Below are positions 51,706 to 64,000 of a stretch of 64,000 bases of DNA, piece after piece. Made by a program: the position numbers and the translations under genes. The notes under the pieces were generated by a model. That model saw only the letters and a program-made list of their open reading frames with translations. It did not search any database and was not told the DNA's origin. The stretch comes from Litomosoides sigmodontis (taxonomy: Eukaryota; Nematoda; Chromadorea; Rhabditida; Onchocercidae), in contig OY718806.1 of NCBI GenBank assembly GCA_963070105.1, positions 4,981,865 through 5,045,864 of the forward strand. Reading direction: 5' to 3'. The stretch's first letter is position 1. Each line of letters starts with the position of its first letter.

Positions 51706-54700
51706 TTAACTTGCATTTCTGTTTTCTTGGTCAAACAGATCTGCTGTGTAGTCCCTAAACATTTTGATAGCTTTCGCTGTCAACAACTCACTGATTCGTA
51801 GTGCGTGTAGCAGCGTGGCAAAGTGCTCACGTATGTATCGCCCGCGTGTTTGTACATGCTCCGATAAACTTATTTCATTATTTCGTGTGGGATCTGTATA
51901 AGGCACTGTCACTAGTGAGCTAATATAACTTCCGTCGCTTCCATTACCATGCTGCGCATATCCACTCTTCAAGCTTTCTGAATCTCCAGAAATTACTACC
52001 GCGACTTTGCCGACCACAGTACTTCCAGTTTCTGAATCCGCCAATGTATTATTCTTCTTCAACACAATACAATTTGTGCAAGACTGTTTTCGAACTGATA
52101 TTTCTGCTGCTTCCAATCGCTGCCCTTCTCTACTGTGTAATGGCTGTCCCTGATCAGTACAAGTCGAATGTAATTCCTTTTGCGTGCAACGTTCATACCT
52201 AAATCCCTTGGTAAAAAAAATATAAAAAATGGAAAAACTGTTGGATAAGCAAAATCACTCCCACTGAAAAAATTGCTTTTAAAAATATATTCACACATTT
52301 AACTTACCTAAATGTCCTCATATCCATTCCAAACTCTTTCTTGAACATTGCACCCATTTCTGCAGCTGTAAAATGTGGTTCAAGATCCTCCAGCTTCGGC
52401 TCAGGAGTCGGCGACTTTTTCTTAGAACGTGCAACACTTCCGCGTTGGCGACCGCGGCTTCGTCGTGATTGACTTTTACGCGTTCGCTTCATTCCCGGCC
52501 GAAAACGTTTGGGCGGTCGTATACACTTTTCCTTAAATTATGGACTTTAAGGAAGGAAAATTGGGTAAGGTATCAATATGTCAAAATTAGCCATACGTCC
52601 ATTACGAGTGTGCAACTCTGAGATCAGTCGAAAAACAAAGATATGAAAAAGATGTCCTTTACAAAAAACCGTGCAGGAGCTACGTCGATTTTGTAATCGC
52701 AAACTGATCAACTTAGTTGGTTTAATTCTCGAAGTGACTATCTTCACAATGTCTATCACTGCACTAACATTTCCATCATTAGGCATTTCAGTTAAATGCA
52801 AACCCTAAACAATTTGCGCGTATAATTCATTGGTGGATGAAGCTTCATTGCTATATTTGCATCATAATTCTTTGAAGTTGCAGTAATTTTAGAAGGAACT
52901 GCTTTAGTAAATGAGAGAAGTCGATTTTGCCACTTTTCTTCCCGAACGCTATCATTATCGTAAGGTTGACAATCCTTAAAAAGAAATATTATGATAAACT
53001 GGGATTAACAGTGGTGTGTGAAATAAACCACCAAAAATAAAGTAACAAATAAAATTACAAACAAATTACAAGTAGCGGCAAAACGAAACCTACGTTCCCT
53101 CCTTACTAGACGAAATCCAACTCACTAAAACTACTGTGCTGTTAATGGCAAAACAAACTTCAATGAACCACTATTTTTTAGATAGGAGGGAAAACTATAG
53201 AAAAAAACGGTTTGATCTAAGAATGTTCTCTTTATCTCAAAGCTAAACAGACCCCGATTTGCGTAGATTGAATAGCAGTAAACTTACTTCTTCGTGACCA
53301 TTTATCAGTTCGACATAAGAAGCAGGATCGCTGTATCGTACAAGATTAAGCATCTGTTTTGTTGCTTCATTTAAATTGTCACGTTCCGCCTTCCTCATGT
53401 CCGACAGTCTCTGATGGATCGCTCGCACTTGGCTAAAAATTCCTTTTAAAATATCAGAAGAACAGAAATAAAATCTAGCAAACACTTTCCCATAGTTAAC
53501 TGTGTATTACCGTTTAAATGACAGCAACGCCCAATCGTCACATTGAAACGAAAACCGCTAATTGAAATTTCAATAACTTCTGAATTAGTCACGTGTATAG
53601 ACTGGAGATGAAAAAAATCTCCTGGACACAGCGTTTCGTTACATACATTCTTTATCGTAACTGGGTATGCAACAAACCTTAAGGAATGCAATGCTCGCGA
53701 AAGATTTTTATCCCCTCCAATTCGTTTCCTTTTATAACTTAGTTCTTTCTCAATATTCATAAAGAAAACATCATCCGCATCTCGAGCTTCTGATTTCCTC
53801 TTCCTGTTAATAGTGCACTGGCTTATGCTGTCGTATAGAGCAACGACACTGTTCGAAACCTGAAACATACGTCAGAGATATAATTTGTCTCAGCAATCAA
53901 ATATTCGACAAAAAAAGTAAAATTACACAGAAAATCTAAAGCCAATTAAACGAAAATATTCATCGACACGTCCTGACCCAACTTCACATCATAGACCACA
54001 AAAATTATAGTCTTCAAAAAAAAGTCATAAAAATACTACAGACACTGACTAACACCAGATCACGACATGTCTTAATATGCTTTAGGTTAATAAAAAAGCT
54101 AAAAATGAAACCAATCTCCAATGTTCATGTAGACGAATGAAAGATGAATGAAACACCCAACAGATCAACAACTGCTAGAGAATGCATAGGTCTTCAAAAG
54201 CTATGCCCAAATCCCCTGACATAATTCGACTAAGTTTACACGCATCCACGTTTTCTAGAGGGAATGAAATGCCATACTTGAAGTATATTGTGAGGTAGTT
54301 CAAGGGTCCCAAATCTATCTGTAATTTTAATTTCGAACAAATGTCCATCTTTCTTTTTTCTTTTTCTTCCTGAATACTGCTGTTCATTTCTTTCTTCTCG
54401 TCCATCTGTAATGTGGTAAATAATTCCTCTCAATATGAATAATATGGAATCAATAAAAAATGAATTTTTCGTAATTGCTTAAGCATTAAATAAAGAATAC
54501 GGTTCATCACCTCTATCACTTTCGACGACAATTTCAATAATTTCTGCGAGAACTTCCGCAACTGCCTGTATCATTTCGGTTTCCGGATCACGTCGACTTG
54601 CATAACCAAATGGTTGTAGACCACGAGATATGCTTCTTCGAGGTGACACATGGCCAATCCCTGCTAAACCACTGCTCGCACTACGCGTATAAATTTCTAA

Positions 54701-57700
54701 AGCTTCTTCCAGATATTTGTAAATGCATACAGGTCCATTATTAACATTCTTCTCAAAGACATTATCGGAGGTCGAAGGTGAACAAACTGGATAATTTTCA
54801 AGAAATTTCTCTGCCTGCTTTCTGGCTGCTATAAGTGAATAATCCTCCAGTGAAACAACCTGTAAATCATAAACATTTGCATACCTATATAATTCCTCAT
54901 TAAATTTTAAGCAAACTTTTACATGGCTGATTAAGTACAAACCAAATTTAAATTTAATTCGATGTCGGCTGTTACCGACTGCTTTGTATTACGAAAATGT
55001 TCCTGCAACATCCAGCGTTTTACATATATTCGTTTTATTACACGTTCACATGCAGAGATGCGATCAAAACGTTGCCAGCGGTCCTTTAAACCAGAACAGA
55101 GCAGCATTTGGGAAAGCGCTTTCCGGTTCTATAAAGAAAATATTTAACTCAAGATGACATCTGGTAAATTCAATGGTTGCAAAACAATGACTTAGACTAG
55201 AAGATAACTGCAATTTTCCGTTTTTTGAAAAAATTTATAGCATTCTACGATTCCTTCATAACATTCATAAAATACCTAGTGGTTATCGACTATTACAGCA
55301 ATGATAAATTTTAATTAGATCAGAAATACTGGAAATCAATAATTTTCAAGTAACTTGATGTGCTGTGTCAATCCTAGAAGACGGAGAAATCCAATATACA
55401 TAAAATATAACACCTCGTCTCACTGAAAGGAAAGTTCTTTACAATTATAATACCTGTTCAGTAAACTGACGACAACGGATTTCACTTCTTCCACCATCAC
55501 TTTGAATATTAGATATGCTTTCTGTTGTGATTGCATTTTTTGGTACGGCAGACCCAACGGTTTCTTTTGCTAATATTGTCGCCATCTACAGCATAAAATA
55601 AACACCAATTTATGTTTAAAGGCGGAAAGTAAATGAAGGACGTATTTAGTGTAGAAAAAGTACGCCACAAACGTACTCCCCACCGGAAAAATAATTATAT
55701 TCAAACGAATTTTGAAGCAACTAACATGTGATAAGGTTCCGTCTAAAGTAGTTGATGGACTACTTCCATTTATCCTGTCCTCATCGAAGAAGCAAAATGT
55801 CTCTGCTATATCACATGAGTTGTGAAGAATTCGTTGACTGCTTGGACAAGGGTTGTCTGGAACAGCCACTTCTAACCTATAAATCAATGTCATAATTAAA
55901 GAAATGTGAAAGTAAGCAATCACGGCAATGAACAGTCACTGAATCATATCTATTAAAGTAGAGGAAAACACATTAAAAATCAGCAATAGAAAAACAGAAC
56001 AGATTATCTCGATTTTTTAAAATGTTCCGAGTTCTCCCCTATGAACCTGACGCAAACTTCAACCGTTCCGTTTCCAAATTTATCTCATGGAAAACTGTAC
56101 TACAGAATATCAAACTAGTGCGCTAGGATAAATATTGAGAAACATGAAAGAAATAACTGAAACAGCTTTTGCAACTAAAATTAAACACAAAACAAGCAAA
56201 AATCACCCAAATATGTGACACATCAAGTAAGTGGTATCCTCAATTTTTTGGACTTCTGCTTCTTCAATCCATGTTTCGGCAACCTGAGTTCCTGTCGTTT
56301 CCAGATCATATTCCATTTGTCCATATTGTAGAGATGCCTGTTTTTCATCAACAATACTGACCGGCCACGAATTGGAGTCCAGCTCAACAACAGCCGGAAC
56401 TTCTGATGCTGACCACTTATTTCGTGGACCAATCTAAAATTCACCATTTATCGCCAAAAATAATGCAAGTAAAGTTTGATAAAACAAGGGAGGGTATATT
56501 TGAAAAAATTGCACAAGGAGAGAAGGAGTTGAAAATCTTTCTTACGAAATGAGAGCATCCTAAAATAAGTTTCAGGAGAACGTAATGAAATCATATTATT
56601 TTCTTTAAAATAGTTTTAAAATAAACGAAGATGTGTACATTAGAAAAATAAACTACTGCAGTTTTCAGAAATTTCACGATGGAACTATGACCAGTGAAAC
56701 CGAAAAGTCACGGACGAAAACAATTTTGAATGATAAGAATGTTTAGCAATAAACAATAAGAGCAAACTTGAGTTTTCTTCATCTTCTTCACCTTGGTATA
56801 ACTATCAGAATTAATCTGATGAGGAACTGACGCTGAAACACAGTGCTGCAGCGATAATGTCCCCGAGCCATTATCTATGCGAATTCGACTACGCCGCTTG
56901 GGAATTTTTTCAGGCGCAGGATTTTCCATTTCTCTAAAAATTTTTTTTCATAATTTTTAATTTATTCTAAATTACTTCCAAAGCAACACATGGAAAGTGA
57001 TCAAACGCAGTGATTTAACTAACACCATAAAAGACACTATTACGAATGGTCCTGCAAAGTATCACTAAAATATTAAACATACCGTGATTCACAATCAAGA
57101 TTTGTGGATTTCCAAGTTAGTTCATCTTTCATAGTAACGAAAGAGTCTCCAACGACTCGTTCAGTACTTATAAGCAACTGAAATATTTCATAAAAATATT
57201 CAGAAATCTGCTCAAGTATGCAACCAACGAAATAAATCACATAAATCACACCTTCATTTTTTCTGCATTTGTACACTCGAAGTTTTGCTTTCTCAGTCTT
57301 TTCCGTGGTGACACTTCCATAGTTTCGGCAACAGCAACCTTAAGATACAAATACAAATTACGAATAAACAAATCTGCGATGGTTCATGGATCCAACACAT
57401 CTCTACTCAGACATGGAATTTCGCGGTGAATTTTCTCCGCTGTAGGAGTAAATTTATCAACAAAAAAATGTCTAACCTGATCTGGAAAGTTTTTCGCGTT
57501 TTGAACAACGTTGCCAATGAGTATAGCAGGCGTTTTCCTAGAAAAGATTCCTCGAACATCAGGTGGCATGCATGGTGAGCCGCTCAACATACGGCCTTCT
57601 GCAGCACTTGTGCGTTTGAAACACATTAAACTAAAAAATGGAGCGGGATAAGTACAATAATGACATGCATAAAGCAAATAGAAATTTAAACATAACAAAA

Positions 57701-59948
57701 AACTTGCCCCGAACTATCTTTTACTGCAGCTAAGGAGGACGCTAGTACTTCTTGATATGGGCCTGCATGTGGATGAGCTTCTGCAACAATTAAGCGACGC
57801 ACAGAAGACAGAGAACCTGAAAAAGTTGTCAGTGCTTCAAAAAACCTACAAGATAGAAGCAATGGACGCTTTATTTGATTGTTTCATGATAAATATCCGA
57901 AAAAAGGTGCCATCCTCAAACTCCTTCACTGTAACATTAAAGTTACCTGATTCCCGATTTTTGCGCAAAATAGTCGGTCGCGCGCTCGGTCCAGGATATG
58001 AACCACCAACTAGGCCATCATGCTGTCCTACAGGAATGGGAGCACATGTGTCATGCACTGCAGCAATAGATGAAGCGGAGGTGGAACACGCTATGTTTAC
58101 AGTTGGTGCAGGTATCACAACAGGTTTCATATCTGCTCTTTCGTCAGAAATACGCGTTACTACCTTCGCACCACGTAAGCAGTCCTGCACAATTTATTGT
58201 ATACTATACAATAAACAAGAATTTTCTTGTTTATTGTATGGAATTTTATGAATAAATTATATAAATTAATTGCATAAAACTCCATACAATAAACAAGAAA
58301 ATTCTTTAATAAAGTGAAAATTTTTGTTCTGATCACATTTTCCTGTTCAGTACGTGATTACATTTCTCTAATCTACCATCGTTCCAAGAAAATACAGCTG
58401 TATTCCGCAATAAATATAATTTCATTTCAAAAGCAACTTCCTAGACACACCAAAACAACAGAGGAAAAAACAGCCTAGTTCCACAGCACCTAATATATGC
58501 TCACAAATTAGGACTACTAAAACAAGATGATACATACCGCATTGTTTACAATTGGATTAGCTCGAACAGGGTTTCGAACCGGTATATCGCCAACACCAAT
58601 AACACCTCGACCAGATGTTAAATATCGACTTAAAAAGATGAATTAAATTAGCTTAGTTCTAACTCGCAAGAAAAATTTAATTCCCGGCTTAAAAATCAAT
58701 ACCAACGAGAAGGAAGCAATCTCAAAAACAGTTCAAATAAATGGGCTTTAGCATAAATCAATTAAAAAAGAAATAATCCATACCGTGAGTCAATGTTCCC
58801 ACAGTTTGGAAAAGTAACTGGGGAAGATCGAACAACGCGTGACTCCTCCAATTCTCGAGCACGCGATGGTGACAACGATGAAAGAAGAGGTTGCTGCGCA
58901 CTTGCTAGATGCAAATTATGCTGCTGCTGAAGATACGCTGTCATCATAGGGCTACCACTGACTTGTGAAATGTCATCTGAAAATAAGCATTACTCAATTT
59001 AAAAAAAAAAGACTGATAAACAGCTTAAACAAGTATAGCATGCGCACAAGTTTAATGTTATATAAGTAATAACACTTCCTACAATAACTGAAATTATGAC
59101 TCATACGAGAGTTGTTATATGCTCGTGTTAGAAACAGTAACATATCATTATCCCAAGCTTGCTGTAAGCTGTAATTATAATGAAGAAACAAAAGAGTTGC
59201 TATAGAACTCCTACAGAGACTTGATATCGAAGGTCAGAAAACAGATATTTCATCCCTTAAACTAACATGATTTCAAAAAGGAATGGGCTGTTCCAACTGG
59301 ACGTATGGTAACTAGTTTCGATCGATTAGGAAGAGCAGTGGTGCATTGCGGAACAGAAGAAACCGATGTTGTTCCATATGCATGTACTATTTTTTGACTA
59401 CCATTTGAACAACCTGCAGGAAATGGCGCACTTGTTTGGCTCCTGATATATGTCTATAAATAAAAAAGCTTATCTAGTAGAAAACATATATAGAATGATA
59501 TACACCAGAACATATATGTGCTGTTTTGTACAACAAAAAAGTAAAAAGTTATGGTATCATTGCGTTTCTGAAAATGTAAAAACCAACCTTGACAAATTGA
59601 CGTGAATTCTGCTGCAAAGCAACACTCGGTACCACTGGAGCAATTCGAGCTATAGGAACACTAACTGATTGCTGGAAAAAGCGTCGACCGTCTCTCTTAA
59701 AATAGGAAGAATGTTTATTCTGCCGATATGAGCAGCTATAGGCAACTTAAATATAACGTGTTAAACTCACCCTTTCCACTTCATCGACAGCTGGCATTGT
59801 CTCATCGCAAGTTAAATCTGAAACTGCAATAACAATAACGCATCACATTTACATTAACCTTGAAAAGTAATTGTATTTCTACGATTTACAAATCAAGTTC
59901 AGTTGAATGAAAACCAGAGATACAATTTTGGAACTTACCATGAGACAT
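51706..59948 (-). CDS. Large basic, Ser/Gln-rich nuclear-type protein, unrecognised (weak SAP130-like motifs)
   Basis: About 22-23 exons, roughly 1,330 residues. It starts at ATG 59948-59946 (a 10-base first exon) and stops at 51706. Exons include 59771-59823, 59588-59695, 59297-59450, 58785-58977, 58540-58628, 57947-58184, 57709-57812, 57478-57628, 57257-57339, 57086-57178, 56790-56935, about 56230-56433, 55727-55877, 55455-55585, 54943-55129, 54515-54859, 54241-54412, 53509-53861, 53288-53432, 52804-52974, 52305-52542 and 51706-52199. Phases match at most junctions. The N-terminal third is Gln/Ser/Pro-rich (AYLQQQHNLHLASAQQ). Two motifs, ARPTILRKN (58000s) and SPRKRLRKQ (57320s), recall short conserved stretches of SAP130, a Sin3-HDAC subunit. 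Basic clusters GRKRKKK, RKRKSEAR and SRRSRGRQRG suggest nuclear import or nucleic-acid contact. A helical segment (HQRLSDMRKAERDNLNEATK) and an acidic helix follow. The single-gene model is likely, but a split at the ATG-starting exon 55455-55585 is not excluded. Function unknown. Confidence 0.65.
58193..58299. repeat. Nested four-copy inverted repeat (hairpin cluster)
   Basis: One motif (core ACAATAAACAAGAA) occurs four times in alternating orientation: 58193-58203, 58205-58221, 58224-58250 and 58273-58299. Copies 1 and 2 form an 11-base perfect hairpin. Copies 2 and 3 pair over at least 14 bases with a 2-base loop. Copies 3 and 4 pair over 27 bases with one mismatch around a 22-base AT loop. 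It lies in the intron between exons 58540-58628 and 57947-58184. It could be a remnant of a small foldback element. No target-site duplication is obvious. Confidence 0.85.
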
Positions 59949-60610
59949 GGTAGTCTGTTAAACGGAAACGAGAAGGTCTACATGAAGCGGGCAAGCATTT
60001 CTGGATAAAGTGCTCTTGGAACACTGACTGAAAAATGACTGCACTACACAAGTGATAAACAGGCCGTTAAAGCTGCGTCATCCAGCTACAAAACGTAAGA
60101 AATGTCACAATGATCACTTAAAATGAAGCGTTCCGTATTCCAAACGCAATAAATTAAATGCACAAAAACTATGGCTGAAGGAGTTTAAAACAATGAGGAA
60201 ATGTCGCTGATAAGGTGATAAATGTCGTCTTTACGAAATTGCGAGCGATGGTGGAGTTGTGATTACGAAGCGACAAACAATGTTGCTGTGTGAAAGGCAA
60301 GCGTTGTATAATCATAAAGATGAACCGTAATATACATAATGAAGGAAACGCAAACTTTGTACGATGAGTGCAGCAAAACAACCAATAGTACATGGAAATG
60401 AAATGCAATATGCTTTAATTGTAGCATCATTGCATGCAGTGCTTGCGTTCCAAGCTAGCTATTCTTACTCCTTCCTACCTACCCAAATGTTTTTGCAACA
60501 ACGGGCGATACCAAGGGAAATATGTAGCAGACAAGAGATATTCACAAGGAAAATTTTCAAGAAATATCCACCGAACACAAATTTCACGCGACACAAATTC
60601 ACGAGCAACC

Positions 60611-60611
<1 letters not shown>

Positions 60612-60671
<60 letters not shown>
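60612..60671. repeat. (CAG)n tract with CAA interruptions
   Basis: About 20 triplets, all CAG except two CAA interruptions. It is not in a supported exon. Confidence 0.95.
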
Positions 60672-60994
60672 TAACAACGGAAAAACGTCGACAGCATTGC
60701 AAATATTGCGCCCATTCGATGCTATCGAATTTACTGACAGCTGCAGTTCTGTTCCTCCTATTCTCTGCAGTCATTGCTGCTCTCCCTACTCTCCTCTTTA
60801 TCACTTCTGCTGACGTACAGAGAATGGCGGATACCAACCAGTTTTGTTTGACGAGGAGGAGGAAGAGAGCAGAGTATCGTTCTCCTTTTGCGTGCTTCTA
60901 CGTTATCACGGTACGCGAGAAAAGGGCATGGTTAGCAAGCAGTACGTACCGCAGTTGGGTGCGGTTGCGCACTCACTGCTCTTTTGGTTACGTG

Positions 60995-60996
<2 letters not shown>

Positions 60997-61032
<36 letters not shown>
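60997..61032. repeat. (CTG)12 tract
   Basis: Twelve perfect CTG units about 330 bases after the CAG tract, and its reverse complement. Confidence 0.95.
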
Positions 61033-62613
61033 ATAAAAAGGCAATGTCATGAAGGGTTCCGCTCACGTCCTTCCTTCTTCAGTATCCACACGTACCTTCA
61101 CTTTCTCGTACGTATTCTTCACTCCTCCTCCGCTATGTCGATTCTCTTTCAAAAGCCGTTTGGCCACTTTTGCTAATTACAGGTATTCCGGGAAAACAAA
61201 ATCGCAGGGAAGTGATGAAAGCACGCTTTTTAGTCGCGCTATGGAGTGTTGACATTACACAGACAGAAAAGCATTGAAACGAGTAGTCAATAAGTATTAG
61301 TTACTGAAACGGTCGATAAATTTGACGTAGTGCGTCGATCGTGGAAACTAGCAGACGACGGCATGCAGTGGGATAGTGGCTTTGGGTGGATGATTGGGAG
61401 AGAGTCGCAGAGAAGCGTCGCGAAGGAGAGAAATTTATGCATTGCCTTAGAGAAGAGATTGCACAAAGTTCGACATATTCTGGGTAAGGGACCTTTTGTG
61501 ATACGTATTATCACCTACTAGTACGAGTGGCTAATCATTGCATAATGTAGTATTTTCTGGGCATTGCTAATTTGTTTTCCTTATCACTTAATTATGAAGA
61601 GCATACTAGCATTTGGTCCTCAGGAATACAGCTTCATCTATTTTGCAATTTTCTTGTCTTGAGAAACAATTGCCTACTCATTGTGTCTCAAAATTGTATT
61701 AGCTAAACATCACTTCCCACATTCTCATTGCACATAAGCACCAGACTCCTATGGCTTTTCAGTTACTGTAATCCCATAAAACTGAGGTGCTGTAAGAACT
61801 ACGGGGACTGATTTTCCTGTATTTATCACTTGAACATAGTTCATCAAACTGTGTTAGCCAAATTAAGATACGGTTGCTGATATTTTTTATAAGCAAGTTG
61901 TTATGCGCAACAAAACTAAATTATGTTGGTAAAGACAAACATCTGAAAATGAAGAGAACAAAATAGAGACGCTGAAACTGTATGTGTGCTAAAGTTTTCT
62001 TTAGTGAAAATGAGCTACATGTTTTTTTAAACCAAATAAACATGACACTTTCCTAACATCTCCTGTACATAAGGTTGTTTTACGTGGCATAAATCATGTA
62101 TGTAACCTGCCCTCCAAATCTTAAAGTTCCGCTCTTTATCAAAAAATCCATCCTCACATTCCGGAAGTGAGAACCTAGCCTGTTTTATAGCTAACTACTA
62201 TTAACGGGAAGAACCATTCTAATCACAAGCGAACCAAACGCTCCGATGACAAGTGACATCTTCGGGCGCCAAAATTCGTACGGTTCATTGCATGAAATTT
62301 ATTGTTTCCCATCAACGGGGGCGACGAGAAACATGAATTTGAAGTTATCAGTTTTTCCGCAACTGACACTGTTCGTTTTTGCTGTGGGTAGGAGTTGTGT
62401 ATTTGTTCCAGAGACTCAATTGGAAAATGATTTCGAATCTGTAACAAACACTTCATTAATGTCTTATATTGAATGATGTTTGTATGTTATTTGGTCGTGT
62501 TTTTTATGGTGTTCGGAGCGAAGGGTTATCAGACCTCAGGAGTCGTCATTACGAGTTGTGTCTTGCTGCTGATATCTTGTTTACTATTTGAAACTCTTCT
62601 CACTGCACTCATT

Positions 62614-62624
62614 TTTTGTTTCAG
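62614..62624 (+). promoter_or_regulatory. Candidate spliced-leader (trans-splice) acceptor
   Basis: TTTTTTGTTTCAG ends at 62624, 20 bases before the ATG pair that starts the small conserved-looking gene. A strong 3' splice site this close to a start codon, with no in-frame coding exon before it, is the usual nematode trans-splice setting. A 5' UTR intron is the alternative. Confidence 0.45.
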
Positions 62625-62644
62625 AGCAAAAATAAAATTGGTTG

Positions 62645-63073
62645 ATGATGACACTTGTACTTGATGGAGTAGCACCTGAACAGACGTTGGTCTTATTGAA
62701 ATTAGAAGATGCTCGTGATCTTCATGAGGCACTGAGAGCACTAGATTTCCGAGAGGTAGTGTATTATTGGTTGTTTAAAAACTGATGCTGTATATGCATA
62801 TGACGCAGTTAACGTAGCGTACTGTATATAGGTTAGTGTCCGGGCCTTCTACATAAATGTTCTCGGTGTTTCATTCCTAACTTCACTAACACTTTTTCAC
62901 ATCCTTAGGCCGTTTATTGCGATAATTATGAAGAGTTAAAGTTTTTTCTTGAGAATCTGTCAGTAAGGCTTGCTATGTCTGGCAACTTTTCTTGGCAAAG
63001 TATATATGTGCTTGGAAATGGTGGTGAATATTTAGTTCTGGACGAAACTGTAATGAATCATCATCAGTCCTAG
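62645..63073 (+). CDS. Small two-exon protein, 91 residues, unknown function
   Basis: Exons 62645-62755 (donor GTAGTG) and 62909-63073 (acceptor CATCCTTAG, stop TAG) join in phase 0 to give 91 residues. The text is soluble and balanced: an acidic and leucine-rich N-terminal half (LKLEDARDLHEALRALDFRE), then YCDNYEELKFFLENL, and a C-terminus rich in small and aromatic residues (YVLGNGGEYLVLDE). No signal peptide or membrane helix is visible. A GTAAGG inside exon 2 (about 62961) could be an alternative donor, but reading through keeps the frame. I do not recognise the family. The start was chosen because the ATG pair directly follows the splice acceptor. Confidence 0.55.
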
Positions 63074-64000
63074 CCGCTTAAGCATATCATCTTTCTTGTA
63101 TAGACTGGTTTACTCGCTTAAAAGTACCGTATAACCAACAAAACAGCACCTGATAAAACTTTCGTTATTCATACATCTAATTATTTAATGCAATAGAAAA
63201 ATGCCATAACAAAATGATGTTCTCACACTTATTCACTGATATGCAAACAAGAGAAGAGAAAAAAGTAACACTTTGTATTTGTATTTAATTTCTTTCACGA
63301 ATTTGCTGATGCAATACCACGTATCCCTCCATTCCTTTATTTTCAAGAACTTGAAAGGCATTGTCTGTATAACTTATATTAATGTCAACAAAAATATGCA
63401 AATAGTATTTTCTAACAGCGTTCTAGCACTGTAGGAGAAGATATAAAACTTGCCCTCTTATTATGGGAATTGGTAATTTGAGTGATAGCTTTTTCCTATT
63501 TTATCCATTTTCTTTAAATGCGTAGTCTTCTTAACTAATCTCAAGCTAATCGAATAATGAAATCGTTTTATATTTCCTGTGTTTTCATTCACTTTCCTCA
63601 AACTCAACTTCTTTACATATTGTGCTTTCTGCATATTTCCAAATATTTTTGCTAAGAGTTTTCAACAACTACAGTTGTTAAAGTCCCTCTTGGTCTGTTT
63701 TTTTCACTTCCCTCAAACTTTACTAGGGAGGGATATTCTGTACTGATATGGTTATATCCATAATTCATCGCTTCCAGTGTCTGTTCCGGATCTTGTAAAA
63801 CTCCAGTCTTTCATGCTTTTCATCCCTCAATAGATGATTCTAATTAGACTAAATTTGACACTGAACTTCTTATTGTTAAACTCCTAGGCATAAATGCATA
63901 CTTTCAATGCTTTGTTTAGAACTAACTATTGGTACTGTTTTATATTCTCGTTTGAAACATGCAACGATCTTTCCTATGTGGGAAAGGATAACATGCGACA
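63074..64000. other. 3' flank, no gene seen
   Basis: AT-rich sequence after the small gene. No exon-like segment, RNA gene or repeat that I can support. Confidence 0.6.

Larger units (their letters stand above)
59949..62644. other. Divergent intergenic/promoter region
   Basis: Separates the starts of the large - strand gene and the small + strand gene. It contains the CAG and CTG tracts and a locally GC-richer stretch (about 60600-61250). Long overlapping open frames across the tracts encode only Ala, Ser, Leu or Cys runs and are repeat artefacts. Promoters for both genes probably lie here, but no core element could be fixed. Confidence 0.5.

Noticed and set aside
60364..61176. Overlapping long frames with poly-Ala, poly-Ser, poly-Leu and poly-Cys runs
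   Set aside because: All derive from the CAG and CTG tracts, and frames are open on both strands at once.
62473..62664. 63-codon frame with two hydrophobic segments just before the small gene
   Set aside because: It runs across the strong acceptor at 62624 and overlaps the 91-residue gene in another frame. It is more likely upstream non-coding sequence.

Overview
This window reads as a nuclear contig from an AT-rich nematode, most likely a spirurid or filarial worm. Genes are cut into many short exons, with introns ending in TTTYAG or TTTAG. Two conserved genes begin just after a strong 3' splice site, as expected for spliced-leader acceptors. Nematode-type lipocalin-related (LPR) genes are present, and long (TA)n and (AAT)n microsatellites are common. 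I saw no bacterial, viral or transposase genes. The species call is an inference from style and gene content.

Layout on the + strand, left part: (1) 478-4906, the 3' part of a gene resembling Integrator subunit 7, running in from beyond the left edge. (2) About 5641-16057, a large receptor gene with four YWTD-type beta-propellers each followed by an EGF module, then three LDL-receptor class A modules, one transmembrane helix and a cytoplasmic tail of about 240 residues. This is the LRP5/6-Arrow order of domains, that of the Wnt co-receptor. (3) 16058-33100, a gene-poor stretch rich in microsatellites, including about 121 perfect AAT units and one weakly supported two-exon candidate. (4) 33145-41250, a ten-exon gene for a GPI-anchored cell-adhesion protein with three Ig domains and one fibronectin III domain (Klingon/lachesin type). 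Its exon phases close exactly to 444 residues.

On the - strand: (5) 43201-45624, a secreted LPR protein in seven exons. (6) Exons at 45933-46036 and 49385-49854 from one or two further genes, the latter also lipocalin-like. (7) 51706-59948, a gene of about 22-23 exons for a basic, serine- and glutamine-rich protein of about 1,330 residues that I cannot identify. Two short motifs recall the Sin3-complex protein SAP130.

On the + strand again: (8) 62645-63073, a two-exon gene for a 91-residue protein of unknown function, divergent from gene 7. The space between them holds a CAG tract and a CTG tract about 330 bases apart.

The most interesting items are the complete LRP5/6-type receptor, because C. 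elegans is generally reported to lack this co-receptor, and its tail, where the PPPSPxS motifs are degenerate and one has become a PPxY motif. Next are a 233-codon open extension of an Ig exon through its intron, and a nested four-copy inverted repeat inside an intron of the large nuclear-type gene. The genes do not form one pathway. The only arrangement that suggests co-expression is the run of - strand genes around 45.6-46.0 kb.
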